Positions 1 to 12,587 of a stretch of 64,000 nucleotides of DNA are shown here, one piece after another. Position 1 is the first letter of the stretch. Every line of letters starts with the position of its first letter. The stretch is from contig CM039120.1 in NCBI GenBank assembly GCA_022036555.1, forward strand, positions 15,949,291 through 16,013,290. The letters are read 5' to 3'. Source of the DNA: Microstegium vimineum. Its lineage: Eukaryota > Streptophyta > Magnoliopsida > Poales > Poaceae. The notes under the pieces are model-generated. The model worked only from the letters and a program-made list of their open reading frames with translations. It ran no database searches and was not told the DNA's origin. The position numbers and the translations under genes were made by a program.

Positions 1-478
1 CCAAATGTGGTATAAATAGTGTTCCACACGAACCTCGCAAACAGAAAATCCGAAAAAAGATGTTGGATGGTTTCTACATGATTGCAGAAACAACACCTAA
101 CATCTCCGTGCCAATTTCTTTTTACTAAGTTGTCTTTTGTGAGAGTGACACCTTTTTTTAAGAACCAGAGGAAGATTTTAATTTTAAACGGTATCTTAAT
201 TTTCCACAAAGGGCTTTTCTCCGGTATGATATCCCTACTAATCATCAGATTATACATTGACCCATCGTAAACTTACCCTTTTGACTAGCTTTCCAATGGA
301 AACCATCCCTTCTGTTTGACAGATGGACCGGCACCACCTTAGACACTAAATCATACCACGATATTAAATTATCGCTGCCTAGCCCTCTTCTGAAGGATAC
401 ATTAAGTGGTATAGTCCCTAGGATATTAGCCACCGTATCGTCTTTCCTCCTTGCTGTACAGGTTGGGATAAGCTTCAA
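1..478 (-). mobile_element. LINE (L1-type) fragment, C-terminal zinc-binding part of reverse transcriptase ORF
   Basis: Read on the minus strand, 478 to 245 encodes an open stretch ending in a stop. After that break, homologous coding continues to position 1. The first part has the pattern typical of plant LINE ORF2 C-termini (WYDLV, then RRDGFHWKASQKGKF). The second part, close to position 1-115, reads WHGDVRCCFCNHVETIQHLF and then FARFVW, which is the Cys/His zinc-binding motif (CxxC, later H) of the plant zf-RVT domain. The copy is cut by the window edge and has at least one frame break, so it is a dead relic. No catalytic RT domain lies inside the window. Confidence 0.8.
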
Positions 479-2292
479 CTAGACTAGATTGTTGCATTAC
501 TAATTGAGATCAACAAAAAAGAAAAGCAATGATATACCCCCTAGCTTTCATGCTACTTTCGACAAGCTATGGATTGGCAGCACATGCATATATATATCGT
601 AGAAAAGCACCACGTACGTACACGTTTCCACAAACTACTAAACCTGGTGAAAATGTTTACATTTCCCAGGATGATCTCGATCCTGGGTCCCCGGCCGGCC
701 TCTTTCGTTGGCATTGCGCTTTCAGAAAGTAGCAAAAGCTGCGTTGCTTTTTTGCGCTCCTTATGATGTCAATCAACTCGTGTGTGTTAAAATGCTCTCT
801 TTAATGAGCTCCTTTTATTTACTTTCGTAGACAAAACGTCTTTCAGGATCACATCCGCGCGCGAACTGAAACCCGCTCTTTCACTGTCGCGCGCTGGCCT
901 TTTGCCGGGCGAAAGGAGCGCAGCCTGATGATGGCCGCAATATGGGCTCGTGTGATTGGGCATCATCGGAACCGCCGCCGGCCCGGCCGGGCAAGTGCTC
1001 GCCTGCCGGCCGCCCGGCCTCTCTCCGTGTGCAAGCGAGAGCCAGTGGGTCGCGTCGTGTCCGTGTCGTGCGCGTGTCTTTCCTTTCTGGTGCCGGCCTC
1101 AAACATGCACACTAGTAGGCATATATAGCTGATGTACGTACGTAGCTCGCGGCTGGTGTGGTGAGTGCCACCATCATGGGTAATGTTCTTTTGTCTTTGT
1201 TTCAGAAAAAAAAAAGTTCTTTTGTAGAAGTGTGAGGGCACCATGTTGGGATAAAACACCACGAATTTACACTCATTGCGGTTATTTTTAGTTTTTTGTT
1301 CGTATGTTACACGATTCACCTCAATTCGCATGTATTCACACATGTGATAGAGTGAATTACAGTGGAATTGAAAATAATTCAATCCATTTTAATACATGTG
1401 ACTAGTCCTCATATTTGGAAATAATCACAGCATTTGCAGCCTGTACGTTCAAAAATCTTACACGGTTCGTTCCATTTACAAAATGAAAACGAAAAGAAAA
1501 AGAAAACCTAGCAGCACCTGCGATGGATCGTCCGCGTACCCCCATGTGGTGAAGCTTTTGGTCAAATCTAGCAAAGATCTGTTCCACCAATCCGTTTCCT
1601 GTGAGGCCCCGTACCTTTGCTCCCCAACCTCCCGCCAAGACAGCCGCCCCCTGCGTAGTTGGTGTCTTCTCTCCGCGCGTTGCTGGCCGGGCCTGGTCCC
1701 AGGCCAGCCCCCCCACGCGTATGCAAGCAGAGAAACGATCGAGATTCAAGATCAACTTCTTGGCTTTTTCAAGATCAAATTTCCTGGTTGCCAATCGCTT
1801 TTTAAAGGTGGACAGATCGTCACCGTGCGTGCGCACGTCATTCTCAACGAACGACTTGTCGACTTCTCAGCACCATATTCTCGCCGGTCGCTGCACACTT
1901 GTGAACCACCGTACCGTTACGTTTTTTCCAAATGTTTTCTCGGTGTGCACCCTGGTTTTCTCCGTCGTCCGCGGAATTTTCAATCGGGCGACGGAAGGGC
2001 TCGGTCAGCCACGCCAGCGCCCAGCGGCATTCCATCACGGCATCACCTATCGGCTATTGGCTATTGCCGCCGCCCGTCCATCGTCTATCAGAATCTCCAA
2101 CTTGCCTGGGTAAATGGGTAATCGAGGCTTACGCGCGGGCATCGAAACTGGAATCGAAAGACGAAGAAAGGACGGTGCCTTCTCACCATGCTTGTTCAGA
2201 TGAAGTACCGACGACATGTGTCGGCCATCTACCGTACCGAGACGGCGAGGCTACGACGACATACTGTACGGCAAACCAAACTATTATTTTCA
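479..2292. other. intergenic stretch, no gene recognised
   Basis: GC-rich in parts (840-1080 and 1600-2110), with several overlapping open frames on both strands that match nothing I know. None has convincing codon structure. ACGTAC-type tetramer runs and short A and T runs are present. I see no repeat boundary, promoter or RNA gene that I could defend. Confidence 0.5.
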
Positions 2293-2326
2293 CTAGTATA
2301 TTACCCGTGCTAACGCTATGGTGTAA
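2293..2326 (-). mobile_element. possible Helitron 3' terminus
   Basis: On the minus strand an imperfect hairpin (GCGTTAGCACGGGT) is followed by ATATA-CTAG and then a T at 2292-2297. Grass Helitrons commonly end in a GC hairpin built on CCCGTGC/GCACGGG, a short AT spacer and CTRR, and they insert before a T. The stem is degenerate. I could not find a matching 5' TC terminus or captured gene on the high-coordinate side. Confidence 0.35.
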
Positions 2327-4247
2327 TCAAGAAACACAAATCAACCAACTAAAAGTTCATTTTTAATTTGTTTTGACAAAACAAAAGGCATAACATCATA
2401 CGCTAATTTGTTGTCAAAGATGCTTTCCTAATACTTGATATGATCCGAGAGATTAAACTAATGGTATTGTCGAGAATGTCAGGAATAATAAACTTCAAAA
2501 TCACTTGATATGATACGAGATATTAAAAACAAGGAATTGCATTTACTTTCCATAGTTAAGAATAAAATGAAACTACAATCTTTCTATAGAAAAGGCACGA
2601 TATCAAAACAATGATATCAAAGACACGATATATTGAACCTATCACTCATATAGTTTCATCATGTAAAAGACTGTAACCAATTTCTAGATAATCTTATTTT
2701 TCATTAAGTGAACCAATTAAGGACAACACAATTGTATCATGATTTCTTGCTCCATCCTAAATTTATTCGAGATCCATGATATGAGCGATCTGATGATTCT
2801 CCTACACATTAAAGATCAAGTATAAGAAATAATATTCAAATGGAAATCATGTGTAATAAGTCAAATAGTACACAGATTGTATGAAAGTCAAATAATATTC
2901 AAACGAAAATCATTTGTAATATTCAAATGGAAATCACAGATTGTTTTGCCAAACTAACAGGGGAATAACAAACCTGTACGTCTCATAGACTTCCAGGAAT
3001 TGTCAAGAGATGTTTTCATTAGATTCTAAACTGACCCATGGAATATAGTAATGCACTTAAAATTGGTCTTGTCTTGCTTCCCTGATGACAAAATTAACAA
3101 GAGTTGCGGCATAGTATAAAATAATTGTAAATTACTAACATGCCAGCAGCTCACAAGCATCAATAATTATGCAACAATACTATATAGCTTGATAGGGTTA
3201 CTTACTGTAGCAGATCACAAGCTGCTAGTTCAGGTGTATGAATACAAAGAGCTATTGTTCAGAGAACTAACATAGAGAAGGAGCTACAACCTACAACACC
3301 TGCTGATGTAAGTGTCAAACCTGATCAGATATGAACACAAATAACACAAGGATACAAAAATTAGCTTCACACTCGAATGTTGAGAACTACCAATTAACTG
3401 AAAGATAAAATGAGAAATTCAATTGGATCTATTAGGAAATTGTTTGAACACAACAAATATAGTCAAGTATAATGTCTATGCTAATGCTTCAGACAAATCA
3501 AATAATAAAAATATTTGTAAGAAAATATTTATTTGCCAATCTACATGCTAGCACAGGTGAACAGGATAGAACACAACTGTAATAAATCTCAAAGCACTTC
3601 TAAAAACTAAACTAAATGCATCTCAGAGCTTGTCACCATCAGATATACATACTGGACGAAAGTCACTTCCTTCCAAATCCCAGTGCCAACATGTGAACAG
3701 GATGTATTGTGTTGTGGCCACAAGAGTGCCAGGATGGCATCAGGTTACATGGCAATTGCCAAATCGCAGTGGCCGGCTAGCCAGCTCCAATCTCCAGTAA
3801 ATCTGCCACATGCTACATGCATAGCAACAAAAATGATCAGATATATAGGCATGTTTTTTTTTGTGCTAGATGTTATATTTTTTCTTCGTTAGAGGTGAAT
3901 GTTTGCCATCATGTTCCTTTTGGAAACCAAGTGCAAACAAATAAATAGCTCATTATATGTCAACTATCTTAGTTTCCTTTTCAAAATAAGAGGTCATATA
4001 TAAACAAAAATCCATATTATATTTTTTTTTGTATTAAGCTAGCTGCAAGTTACACGTAGAAATACGTAATCCATGTATGGATGAAGGTAGCTATCAATTC
4101 TTTCAAAGCCAGGTGGGATTGTTCATCATTATTCAATTTATTTTGGAAACCAAGGTTATGCAAGTCGTTATATGCCATTGCCCCAGTTTCCTTTCATCAA
4201 CTTTGGAGCATCACAAGAATTATCTTGTATGTGCTAGTGCCTACTGT
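2327..4247. other. AT-rich stretch without a recognisable gene
   Basis: Strongly AT-rich, with many stops in all frames, short direct repeats such as AATATTCAAA near 2830-2930, and no coding similarity that I recognise. It could be the interior of the putative Helitron ending at 2293 or old low-copy DNA. Confidence 0.45.
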
Positions 4248-4252
4248 AACAG

Positions 4253-5452
4253 TGAAAGTGCAATCAAACCCTAAAGTGGGTTTTGGTGACATGACAACAT
4301 ATTTAGGTAAATAATGAGACTTTGTGAGTATGACAAGCAGGTTAAACTTAAGGAGGTTGATGAACAGGTTGGCGGACCCCTCCAATTACAAAAGTGTATG
4401 GCAACAAGCTCAAAGGGTTTAAATTCTTTTATACTTTGAATTTGAGTTAGGTATGCCGTACTATTAAGAGGGATTCAACACGCATGCCAACAAATGAACC
4501 AAATGCATATCTACAAATACATCACACCTCCACAGACATAGTAGGCAAATCAGCCAGCTTATTGAAGATCTATTCCTTGTTGTTCTGCCCAGGCCGGCAG
4601 TGCCGGGGTACAAGCCGGCACTACCGCGACTTGTTCAGCCAGTGGACAATGAGGTGGTATTTAATCACCCCTCACTCACCCCCAACGGCTAGTTCTGTCA
4701 TTCTGACTTACACATTTCGCAAGAACAGAAAGAGAAGCCTCTCTCTTGCTCTCCCTTCTCCCTTGGTGCTCATCCACTCTCCTCCATTGATTTCCAATCA
4801 TTCTTTGAGAGATTGAGCCTCCAAGCTTTGAGAAGAAGCTTCTCCCTCGGATCTTCATTCCTATAAGCATTTGGTTTGCGTGGTAGCCGGCGGTTTGAGT
4901 TCTTTACTCTTGAAGCTTTGCACCTAGCCGGTTAGAGGTTGCCCTTGAGATTGTCTCCTTCGTGTGGCAGCCTAGAGAAGTTTGTATCACCCATCTATTT
5001 GCTAATACACTTCTCTCATCTCAAGGGTTCATTCCCTTAACTTGAGACCGAGGAAAGAGCTAGCCTTTGTGTTGAGCTTGAGCCTTGTGTGGCGCACCTC
5101 AACAACGTGAGTTGAACCACGGGTCAAATCTTGTGTCACAGTGTGCTTGTTACTTTACTTCCATATATCTTGTGTGCAAGGTGATTTCTAGGGTTTGGAT
5201 CCGATCTACTCGGTGGGTGTGTTGCTACCACTTTCAGGTGGTGCTAGAGGTTCTCTACACCTCTAGAAAGGTTTCTATTCAAGTACAATTTACATTAAGC
5301 ATTTACTTTTTGAATTGTATTGAATTATGTTCTAGTGACCAGCACTGCTGCCCAGAGACCAGCAGTGCCGGCCTTGGTCTGACAGCAAGCTGTTAAGTTT
5401 TTGAAACAGGCCTATTCACCCCCCCCCCCTCTAGGCTAATCAGGTCCTTACA
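4253..5452 (+). repeat. 5' LTR of element 1
   Basis: Matches 16018-17235 almost throughout. Compared with the 3' copy it lacks about 20 bp near 5106 and has a longer C run at 5419-5429. The U3 carries the element's signature motif (GCCGGCAGTGCCGG at 4593, inverted half at 4614), followed about 30 bp later by a TATA-like GGTATTTAATC. A second pair lies at 5337-5373 near the 3' end. Confidence 0.93.
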
Positions 5453-5455
5453 AGT

Positions 5456-5471
5456 GGTATCAAAGCAAGGT
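5456..5471 (+). promoter_or_regulatory. primer binding site of element 1
   Basis: TGGTATCAAAGCAAGG lies three bases after the LTR end. The first twelve bases match the initiator-Met tRNA 3' end used by Copia elements, with one change (AAAGC for AGAGC). Confidence 0.85.
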
Positions 5472-5502
5472 TACCTCAAGAAGCACTTAACCGTGTGAGG
5501 TA

Positions 5503-7953
5503 ATGGCCGAAGAGGGTAAGGTTGTGGCGGTTGATCCCAAGGTCAAAATGGTCGACCCCAAGGAGATGGATGTACATGCCACAGACAGTGAGAGTGTGGA
5601 CTCAGATGAATACTTGACCACTCCTCTTATGTCCGCTGGAGAAAGAGCAAGAAGAAAAGAAGAAAGAAGATTGAGAAAAGAAGGATAAAGGCTACAAAGA
5701 GAAGAAAAAGCTCTCAATGAAGACAAGAGCTTGAATCTTGCCGAGAAGCTTCATAGAAGAGAAGTTAGAGCTCTCAAGAAGGAGCTCAAGGCAAAGGAGG
5801 AGGAGCTCAAGAAAAGCAAAGAGCAAGCCTCTCAAGCGGAGGTTGAGTCAAGTAGCTCCGACGGTGATGATGATGTATCATACCGTGCCTCCAAGATAGA
5901 AAAGAAGGATAAGAAGAAGAAGAAGAAGAAGGAGGAGAATGGCAACAAGAAATATTCCGCCATATCCTTTGATTATTCATCCATTTCTAAACATGAGCAT
6001 AAACCTTTATTCCATGTTCCCACGGGCAAATTGCCTCATTTTGATGGGACTAACTTTGCCAAGTAGAAACACTTGATGAAAGCTTATCTTGTAGGTCTTC
6101 ACCCCGGTACTTGGGAGATTGTGCACAATGGATGTGATCCTCCGGTTGATCCCACAAGCCCCACCACTACCGAGCTCTGGTGCATCCAACTCAATACACA
6201 AGCAACTAGTGTGTTGCTAAGTGCATTGGATGGTGATGAGTACAACAAGGTCATGGGATTGGAAGTGGCCAAGAAAATATGGGACACCTTGCATCTTGCA
6301 CATGAAGGTGTAAGCAAAGTGAGGCAGTCCAAGATTGATTTGTTGATGGCTAAGCTCAACCGGTTCATGATCAATGAAGGTGAAGGGCCACAAGAAATAT
6401 TTGATAGATTGATGACTATGGTTAGCAAGATAAGAGGACTTGGTGGTGAAGAAGTCAATGACCACAAGGTTGTCAAGATCATGCTTGAAGCCTATTCTTC
6501 AAGAAATGAAACCGTGGTAACATTGATTAGAGATAAGAAGAGGTTTGAATACTTCACACCAAGTGATGTGCTTGGAAGGATTATCACCTTTGATCTACAA
6601 AGAGAAGAAGCACAAGAAAGGAAGAAGCTTGGAGAGATGCAAGCAAGGTTGGAGGGCATGAAGATCAAGGATATGGCTCTCAAGGCAAACAAGAGCACAA
6701 AGAAATCAACCCCTAGCTGCCCCAAAAACAGCAAGCAAACATCTTCAAACAAAGCTCATGGAAGCAAGATCATCAAGCATCAACCCGAAGCTTCAACATC
6801 AAGTGATGGTGGAAGTGAAGATGAGCAAGAAGAGAACATTGATGACATGACCCTATTCATGAGAAGATTCAACAAGAGCATAAAGAGCAATGGGTACAAG
6901 CTCATGAAGAGGAAGTTCCCAATCAAGAAATCTAGAACTTGCTTTAGGTGTGGTAGCACCGAACACTTCATTGCCGATTGCCCAAACAAGAAAGATGATA
7001 ACAAATTTGGCAAAGGCAAGAGAGAAGACAAGGGTGACTACAAGAAAGGGAGGAGAAATATGGGTGAAGCTCACATTGGACATGGTTGGGATGAATCAAC
7101 CGATAGCTCGAGTGAAGAAGAGGAGATGGCCACAATAGCTATTCACAAGCCATCAACTTCACCAAGGCTCTTCAACAACATGTCCGATGATGAAGGCTTC
7201 CGTCACACTTGTCTCATGGTAAAGGGTGAGAAGGTAAAATCAAAACCCAAAGCCAAAGCTCCTCCCCCAAAAGACATCTCTAGTAGTGATAGCTCTAGTG
7301 ATGATGAATCTAGTGATGAAGAGATAAATGAAATAACTAGTAACATGGATCCTAAGACAAAACTCTTCATTGCTAATATATTGGATGAATTAGAGGCAAC
7401 CAAAGCTAAGCTAGCATCTAGAGAAAAGACTCTTATCAAACAAGAGGATCTTTACATTGCTAGTGAGGAAGCTCTTGAATTAAAAAGAAGTGAGGTGAGC
7501 TCTTTGACTAAGGCCTTGGCCAAAGAACAAGAAGCTCATGCTGTCACTAAGAAGGAGTGTGGTGACCTCAAGCAAAAGCATTGTGGCTTGATTGAAAAGT
7601 ATCAAGAGCTTGAGGCACAATACTCTCTTCTATGGGAGGGCAACTCACATCTCTCTAAAGAAAATGATGCCTTTTCTCCATCCACTAGTCAAGGTTGTGG
7701 AAAATGCTATAATGTTGATATGAATGCCTATACCACTAACCTTGCCAACATAGAGGTCATGAAGAAAGAAATAGCAAGGCTCAACAATGTCATCTCAGTT
7801 TCAAAGAAGAATGACAAAGACAAAGTTGAGCCAAAGAAGATTCAATACAAGGATGGAAGGCATCCATCAATCAAAGATGGGCTTGGACACACTCAAGGAG
7901 GTAAAACCAATGGTAGAAAAATAATCAAAGGCATTGAGTGTGTCAAGTTTTAG
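5503..7953 (+). pseudogene. gag: gag of element 1 (interrupted by two nonsense codons)
   Basis: One frame runs from ATG 5503 to the stop at 7953 apart from in-frame stops at about 5686 and 6064. The N-terminus is charged and Lys/Glu-rich, with a likely coiled coil (residues about 60-130). The middle has the Copia Gag region, including the LxxALDGDEYNKVMGLEVAKKIWDTL-type helices and FDRLMTMVSKIRGLG. A CCHC zinc knuckle (CFRCGSTEHFIADC, near 6940-6985) binds nucleic acid in this family. A long Ser/Asp/Glu-rich and coiled-coil tail follows, as in Sireviruses. The stop at 6064 sits where a Trp codon is expected and the one at 5686 where a Gln is likely, both single transitions. Gag would form the particle in the cytoplasm. 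Confidence 0.9.
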
Positions 7954-9999
7954 AAGAAGGGAAGCATTGATGCAGATAAGCCTGCACAGACAACAGCTGT
8001 GCTAGACCAGAGGTCGGCAGTGCTGGACCTCAGGCCGGCAGTGCCGCGCCCCAAGAAAGGGAAGGCTACCATTGCTTCACCTGATCAAGCTAAGCCCCAA
8101 GCCCATGGCAAGAGGATGCCCCAGCAAAAGTAGGTTTCTTAGAAACCCAAGGACTCAATCTAGGTGGCCAAAAACAAGTTTGCATATCAACCCAAGAAAA
8201 GGTCACCCCAAGGAAGCTTGTCCTCATGCTACATGTTGAAATGCAATGACCGTGGTAAAGTCATTGCAGAGTTTGTGGGTGATGAGAAACATGATAAAAG
8301 GAGCATAAACATTTGGGTTCCAAAAATTGTTGTGACTAACATACAAGGGCCCAAGATTGATTGGGGACCTAAATCTAGGAACTAAACTTGTGTTGTAGGC
8401 ATACTCCTCCGGTGGATCAAGTTGGGTGCTTGATAGTGGATGTACAAATCATATGACTGGAGAGAAGAGTATGTTCTAATCATATTCCCCAACTTCAAAT
8501 GCAAGTGAGAACATCATTTTTGGTGACAACTCCAAAGGGAAAGTGATTGGTCTTGGTAAAGTTGCTATTACTCTTGATCATTCTATCTCAAATGTATTAC
8601 ATGTGAATTCGTTGAGTTACAACTTGTTGTTCGTTTCTCAATTATGTGAGATGGGCTTCAATTGTCTCTTTACGGATAAGGGTGTGAAAGTCTTTAAGAG
8701 GGAGGATTCCTCTATTGTCTTTACAGGTCGTTTGAAGAGAAAGCTTTACCTAGTTGATTTCAACAAAAGTAAAGCTAAGCTTGAGACTTGTTTAGTGGCA
8801 AAATCTAGCATGGGTTGGCTATGGCATCGCCGACTAGCTCATGTTGGGATGAGGAACTTGGCCAAACTCCTAAAAGATGAACACATTTTTGGACTAACCA
8901 ATGTTTATTTTGAGAAGGATAGAATTTGCAGTGCTTGCCAAGCTGGAAACCAAGTAGGTGCACCTCACCCACCAAAGAGCATTGTCTCCACCAAGCAACC
9001 ATTGGAGCTAATTCACATAGATCTCTTTGGACCGGTGGCCTACATAAGCATTGGCGGTAACAAACATGGTTTAGTTATTGTTGATGATTTTACTCGTTTC
9101 ACTTGGGTGTTTTCATGTATGATAAGGCACAAGTGCAAGAAAAGGTGAAAACCTTCATTAGAAGAGCACAAAGAGAATTCGGGTTCCAAATCAAGAAAGT
9201 TCGTAGTGACAATGGAACCGAATTCAAGAACACTCAAGTGGAGGAGTTTCTTGATGATGAGGGCATCAAGCATGAGTTTTCAGTTCCATACACCCCTCAA
9301 CAAAATGGTGTAGTAGAGAGGAAGAACCGGACACTCATTGACATGGCAAGGACGATGCTAGATGAGTACAAGACTTCGGATATCTTTTGGGCCAAAGCCG
9401 TCAACACCGCTTGCCATGCCATCAACCGGCTCTATCTACACAAGATCTTGAAGAAGACTTCATATGAACTCCTAACCGGTAACATACCAAAGGTGTCTTA
9501 CTTTAGAGTTTTTGGGTGCAAGTGTTTCATACTTAACAAGAAACCCAAAACCTCTAAGTTTGCACCTAAAGTTGATGAAGGTTTTCTTCTTGGTTATGGA
9601 TCAAATGAGCATGCCTATCGTGTATTCAACAAGACCTTAGGGAAAATTGAAATCACGATAGATGTGACATTTGATGAATCTAACGACTCTCAAGTAGAGC
9701 AAATTGATCAAGTGATTGTAGGTAATGAGGAACCACCATGTGAAGCAATCAAGAATATGGCTATTGGTGATATTAGGCCACAAGAAATCCAAGCCACAGC
9801 TATAGAACCTCAAGGTGATGAAGCTACTGCCCCTAGACTTGAAGAAGAAGGCCCAGCAGTGCTCCCTGGTCAGGGCTCTGCCCCTGTGGCCGGCACTGCC
9901 GGACCAAGCAGACAGGCAGTAGCCACTTCACCAACAACTCCAAGAAACCTAAAACCTATCTTTGAGGAGTATGAGTACAATGATGGCCAAGCTGATTAA
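7954..9999 (+). pseudogene. pol: protease and integrase part of pol, element 1 (frameshifted)
   Basis: A degraded linker (7954-8390) precedes the aspartic protease motif WVLDSGCTNHMTG at about 8425-8465, which is followed by a nonsense codon. From 8543 the frame holds the GAG-pre-integrase zinc region (WHRRLAHVGMRNL, later CSACQAG: His/His and Cys/Cys) and the integrase core. The first catalytic Asp is in HIDLFG (about 9018), the second in RSDNGTEF (about 9205) and the Glu in VERKNRT (about 9310). A small indel near 9110-9120 splits the core between two frames. The tail linker near 9850-9900 carries the element's signature motif in coding sequence. Confidence 0.88.
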
Positions 10000-11679
10000 C
10001 AAGAAGCCACAGAACACCAAGGCTGAAGCAAACAATTCAAAAGGATCACCCCGTTGACAATATACTTGGGAGTCTTCGAAGGGGGGTAACTACTCGTTCA
10101 CATTTGGCAAACTTTTGTCAATTTTACTCTTTTGTCTCCTCTTTGGAACCTCTCAAGGTTGATCAATCTTTAGATGATCCGAATCTGGTAATGGCTATGC
10201 AAGAAGAGCTAAATAGCTTTGAAAGGAACAAAGTTTGGTCATTGGTGGAAAGACCCAACACAAATGTGATTGGAACCAAGTGGGTCTTCCGCAACAAGCA
10301 AGATGAGCAAGGCGTGATGACAAGGAACAAGACAAGATTGGTGGCTCAAGGATTCACTCAAGTGGAGGGCTTGGACTTTGAAGAAACATATGCACCGGTG
10401 GCTAGGCTTGAAGCAATTCGAATGCTTTTGGCCTATGTCGCCCATCATGATTTCAAGCTTCAACAAATGGATGTGAAGAGTGCATTTTTCAATGGCCCAA
10501 TCCAAGAGTTGGTCTATGTTGAGCAGCCACTGGGCTTTGAAGATCCCAAGTTTCCTCATCATGTCTTCAAGCTCCATAAGGCGCTTTATGGTCTTAAACA
10601 AGCACCAAGAGCATGGTATGAATGCCTTAAGGTTTTTCTACTCAAACAAGGCTTTGAAATAGGCAAAGCGGATCCTACTCTCTTCACTCATAAGATCAAT
10701 AATGATATCTTTGTGTGCCAAATATATGTCGATGACATAATATTTGGTAGTACTAACCAATCATTTTGTGATGAGTTTAGTAGGATTATGACTAAGAGAT
10801 TTGAGATGTCTATGATGGGTGAGCTAAAGTTCTTCCTCGGATTTCAAATCAAGCAACTCAAGGAAGGGACTTTCTTATGCCAAACCAAGTACACCCATGA
10901 TATGTTGAGAAAGTTTGACATGGCCAATGCTAAACCAATCAAGACTCCCATGCCAACTAATGGACATCTTGATCTTGATGAAGGAGGGAAATCCGTGGAC
11001 ATAAAGGTATATCGTTCCATGATCGGCTCTCTCCTTTATTTATGTGCATCTAGGCCAGACATAATGCTTAGTGTGTGCATGTGTGCTAGATTTCAAGCTA
11101 ACCCGAAAGAGTGCCATTTAATGTCCATTAAGAAAATTTTGAGATATCTAGTTTTCACTCCCAACCTTGGCTTATGGTATCCTAAGGGCTCTAAGTTCGA
11201 TCTACTTGGGTATTCGGATTCCGATTACACCGATTGCAAGGTAGACCGAAAAAGCACTTCGGGGACATGTCAATTCCTTGGACGGTCTCTAGTGTCTTGG
11301 AGTTCTAAGAAGCAAAATTGTGTAGCCCTTTCCACTGCCGAGGCCGAGTATGTTGCAACCGGTGCTTGTTGTGCTCAACTACTTTGGATGAGGCAAACCT
11401 TAAAAGATTTCGAATGTCAATTCACCAAGATACCTCTCTTGTGTGATAACGAGACTGGCCATCAAACTTGCAAACAACCCGGTTAGTAACTCTAGAACCA
11501 AACACATAGACATCCATCATCACTTCTTGAGAGACCACGAATGAAAAGGAGATATCGCAACTCACCATGTGAGCACCGATAAGCAACTAGCCGATATCTT
11601 CACCAAGCCTTTCGATGAGACAAGGTTTTGTGCTTTGCGTAGTGAGCTGAATATACTTGATTCTCGTAACGTGGTTTGA
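10000..11679 (+). pseudogene. pol: reverse transcriptase and RNase H part of pol, element 1
   Basis: From about 10027 the frame reads HPVDNILGSLRRGVTTRS, the usual start of the Copia RT region. RT is then open from 10104: KWVFRNKQ, the first Asp in QMDVKSAFFNG, ALYGLKQAPRAWY, and the catalytic YVDD at about 10725. RNase H follows with SDSDYTDCKVDRKSTSG, SWSSKKQ and STAEAEY. A one-base shift near 11455 breaks the last part, which continues in another frame (FTKPFDETRF) to a stop at about 11677. There is also a frame break near 10000-10030 at the junction with integrase. The order and motifs are diagnostic of Copia; the enzyme is not expressible as it stands. Confidence 0.92.
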
Positions 11680-11889
11680 ACTATAGCACACACTTGTTTG
11701 TCCACCTAGCGACTTAGGCAAAACTTTGAAAATATTCAATTATGTGCTTCAAAACAATTTTTGAAAGAAACTTGAATGTGTTGGTCATAGTATGATTGTT
11801 GATTTGCTTACTGACTAGCACATGACAAGGGGTATGTGTCCACAATTGCATAAATTTAAAAGTATAATGGTGGCATAGTGCCTCACTGC

Positions 11890-11971
11890 CTGGCCAGGCC
11901 AGAAGTGCCGGCCCCAGGCCAGCAGTGACGGGGTGTCCGGCAGTGGCCGGGCTAAGGCTGGCAGTGCCGGG
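11890..11971 (+). promoter_or_regulatory. internal signature-motif cluster of element 1 (U3-like)
   Basis: Four copies of the element's GGCCGGCAGTGCCGG-type motif lie within 82 bp, just after pol. The right edge reads CCGGGACTTAAGTGAACC, close to the U3 edge at 4624 (CCGCGACTTGTTCAGCC). Further copies lie at 12145 and 12432. See the findings for the promoter hypothesis. Confidence 0.6.
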
Positions 11972-12261
11972 ACTTAAGTGAACCGAACGTATCGGGCCCA
12001 ATTCCTCCCTCTCGGGTTTTCTTTTATCTCCTACCGCAAACCCGAGGGGAATCCATCCCAACTCATATCCCTTCAACAGAAACACCTCTCCTCTCCTCTC
12101 TCAACCCCAAGAAGACCTAGGGAGCCCGGAGGTCCCTCTCTTCCCCCGGCAGTGCTGCCCTTTGGAGGTGCTTCCATTGGAGAAGGTGTGGAGGATCTTC
12201 CTCCCTGTGTCAAGCTCCATTCAAGCCCGACCTTCTTCATCCTCACCCCTCTCTTTCAAAG
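11972..12261 (+). other. putative leader exon of the env-like gene, element 1
   Basis: CT-rich sequence with the character of a plant 5' UTR (CTCTCCTCTCCTCTCTC near 12085). It ends at a good splice donor, AAAG|GTAATA, at 12261/12262. No ATG of the downstream frame lies in it. Confidence 0.45.
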
Positions 12262-12587
12262 GTAATAACTTGAAACCCTAACTTGGGTCGATCTATGCAA
12301 TGTATGGTTTTTGAGATGGGATTTAGGTTGCTAGTAGTTGCATTATGTATGGTGATATATCTCCAGTAGTTAGATTTGATCAAAACCTAGTTTCAATGGA
12401 GGATTGATGGAGTATGCCATGGTGCTGTCTGCACCAGGCTGGCAGTGTCGGACTCCTGGTGATAGCACCTATGCATTTGCTCCTACAATCGTCTATTGAC
12501 CCTAGATTTTGGTTAAATCTTTCCACTAGGACTCTTGTCACTGTCTAGGTGCAGCAACTTAACCTTTTTCTCCTTTTAAATGCATAG
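12262..12587 (+). other. putative 5'-UTR intron before the env-like ORF, element 1
   Basis: 326 bp from GTAATA to a pyrimidine-rich acceptor (TTTTTCTCC ... GCATAG) whose AG directly abuts the ATG at 12588. Elements 2 and 3 have comparable introns at the same place (34137-34456 and 54658-54913). This supports a real spliced leader, but there is no transcript evidence here. Confidence 0.5.

Noticed and set aside
1483..2121. 212-codon plus-strand open frame
   Set aside because: No recognisable domain, and it overlaps similar open frames in other phases.
2293..4247. A complete Helitron
   Set aside because: Only a possible 3' end is visible; no 5' terminus, RepHel gene or captured exon could be shown.
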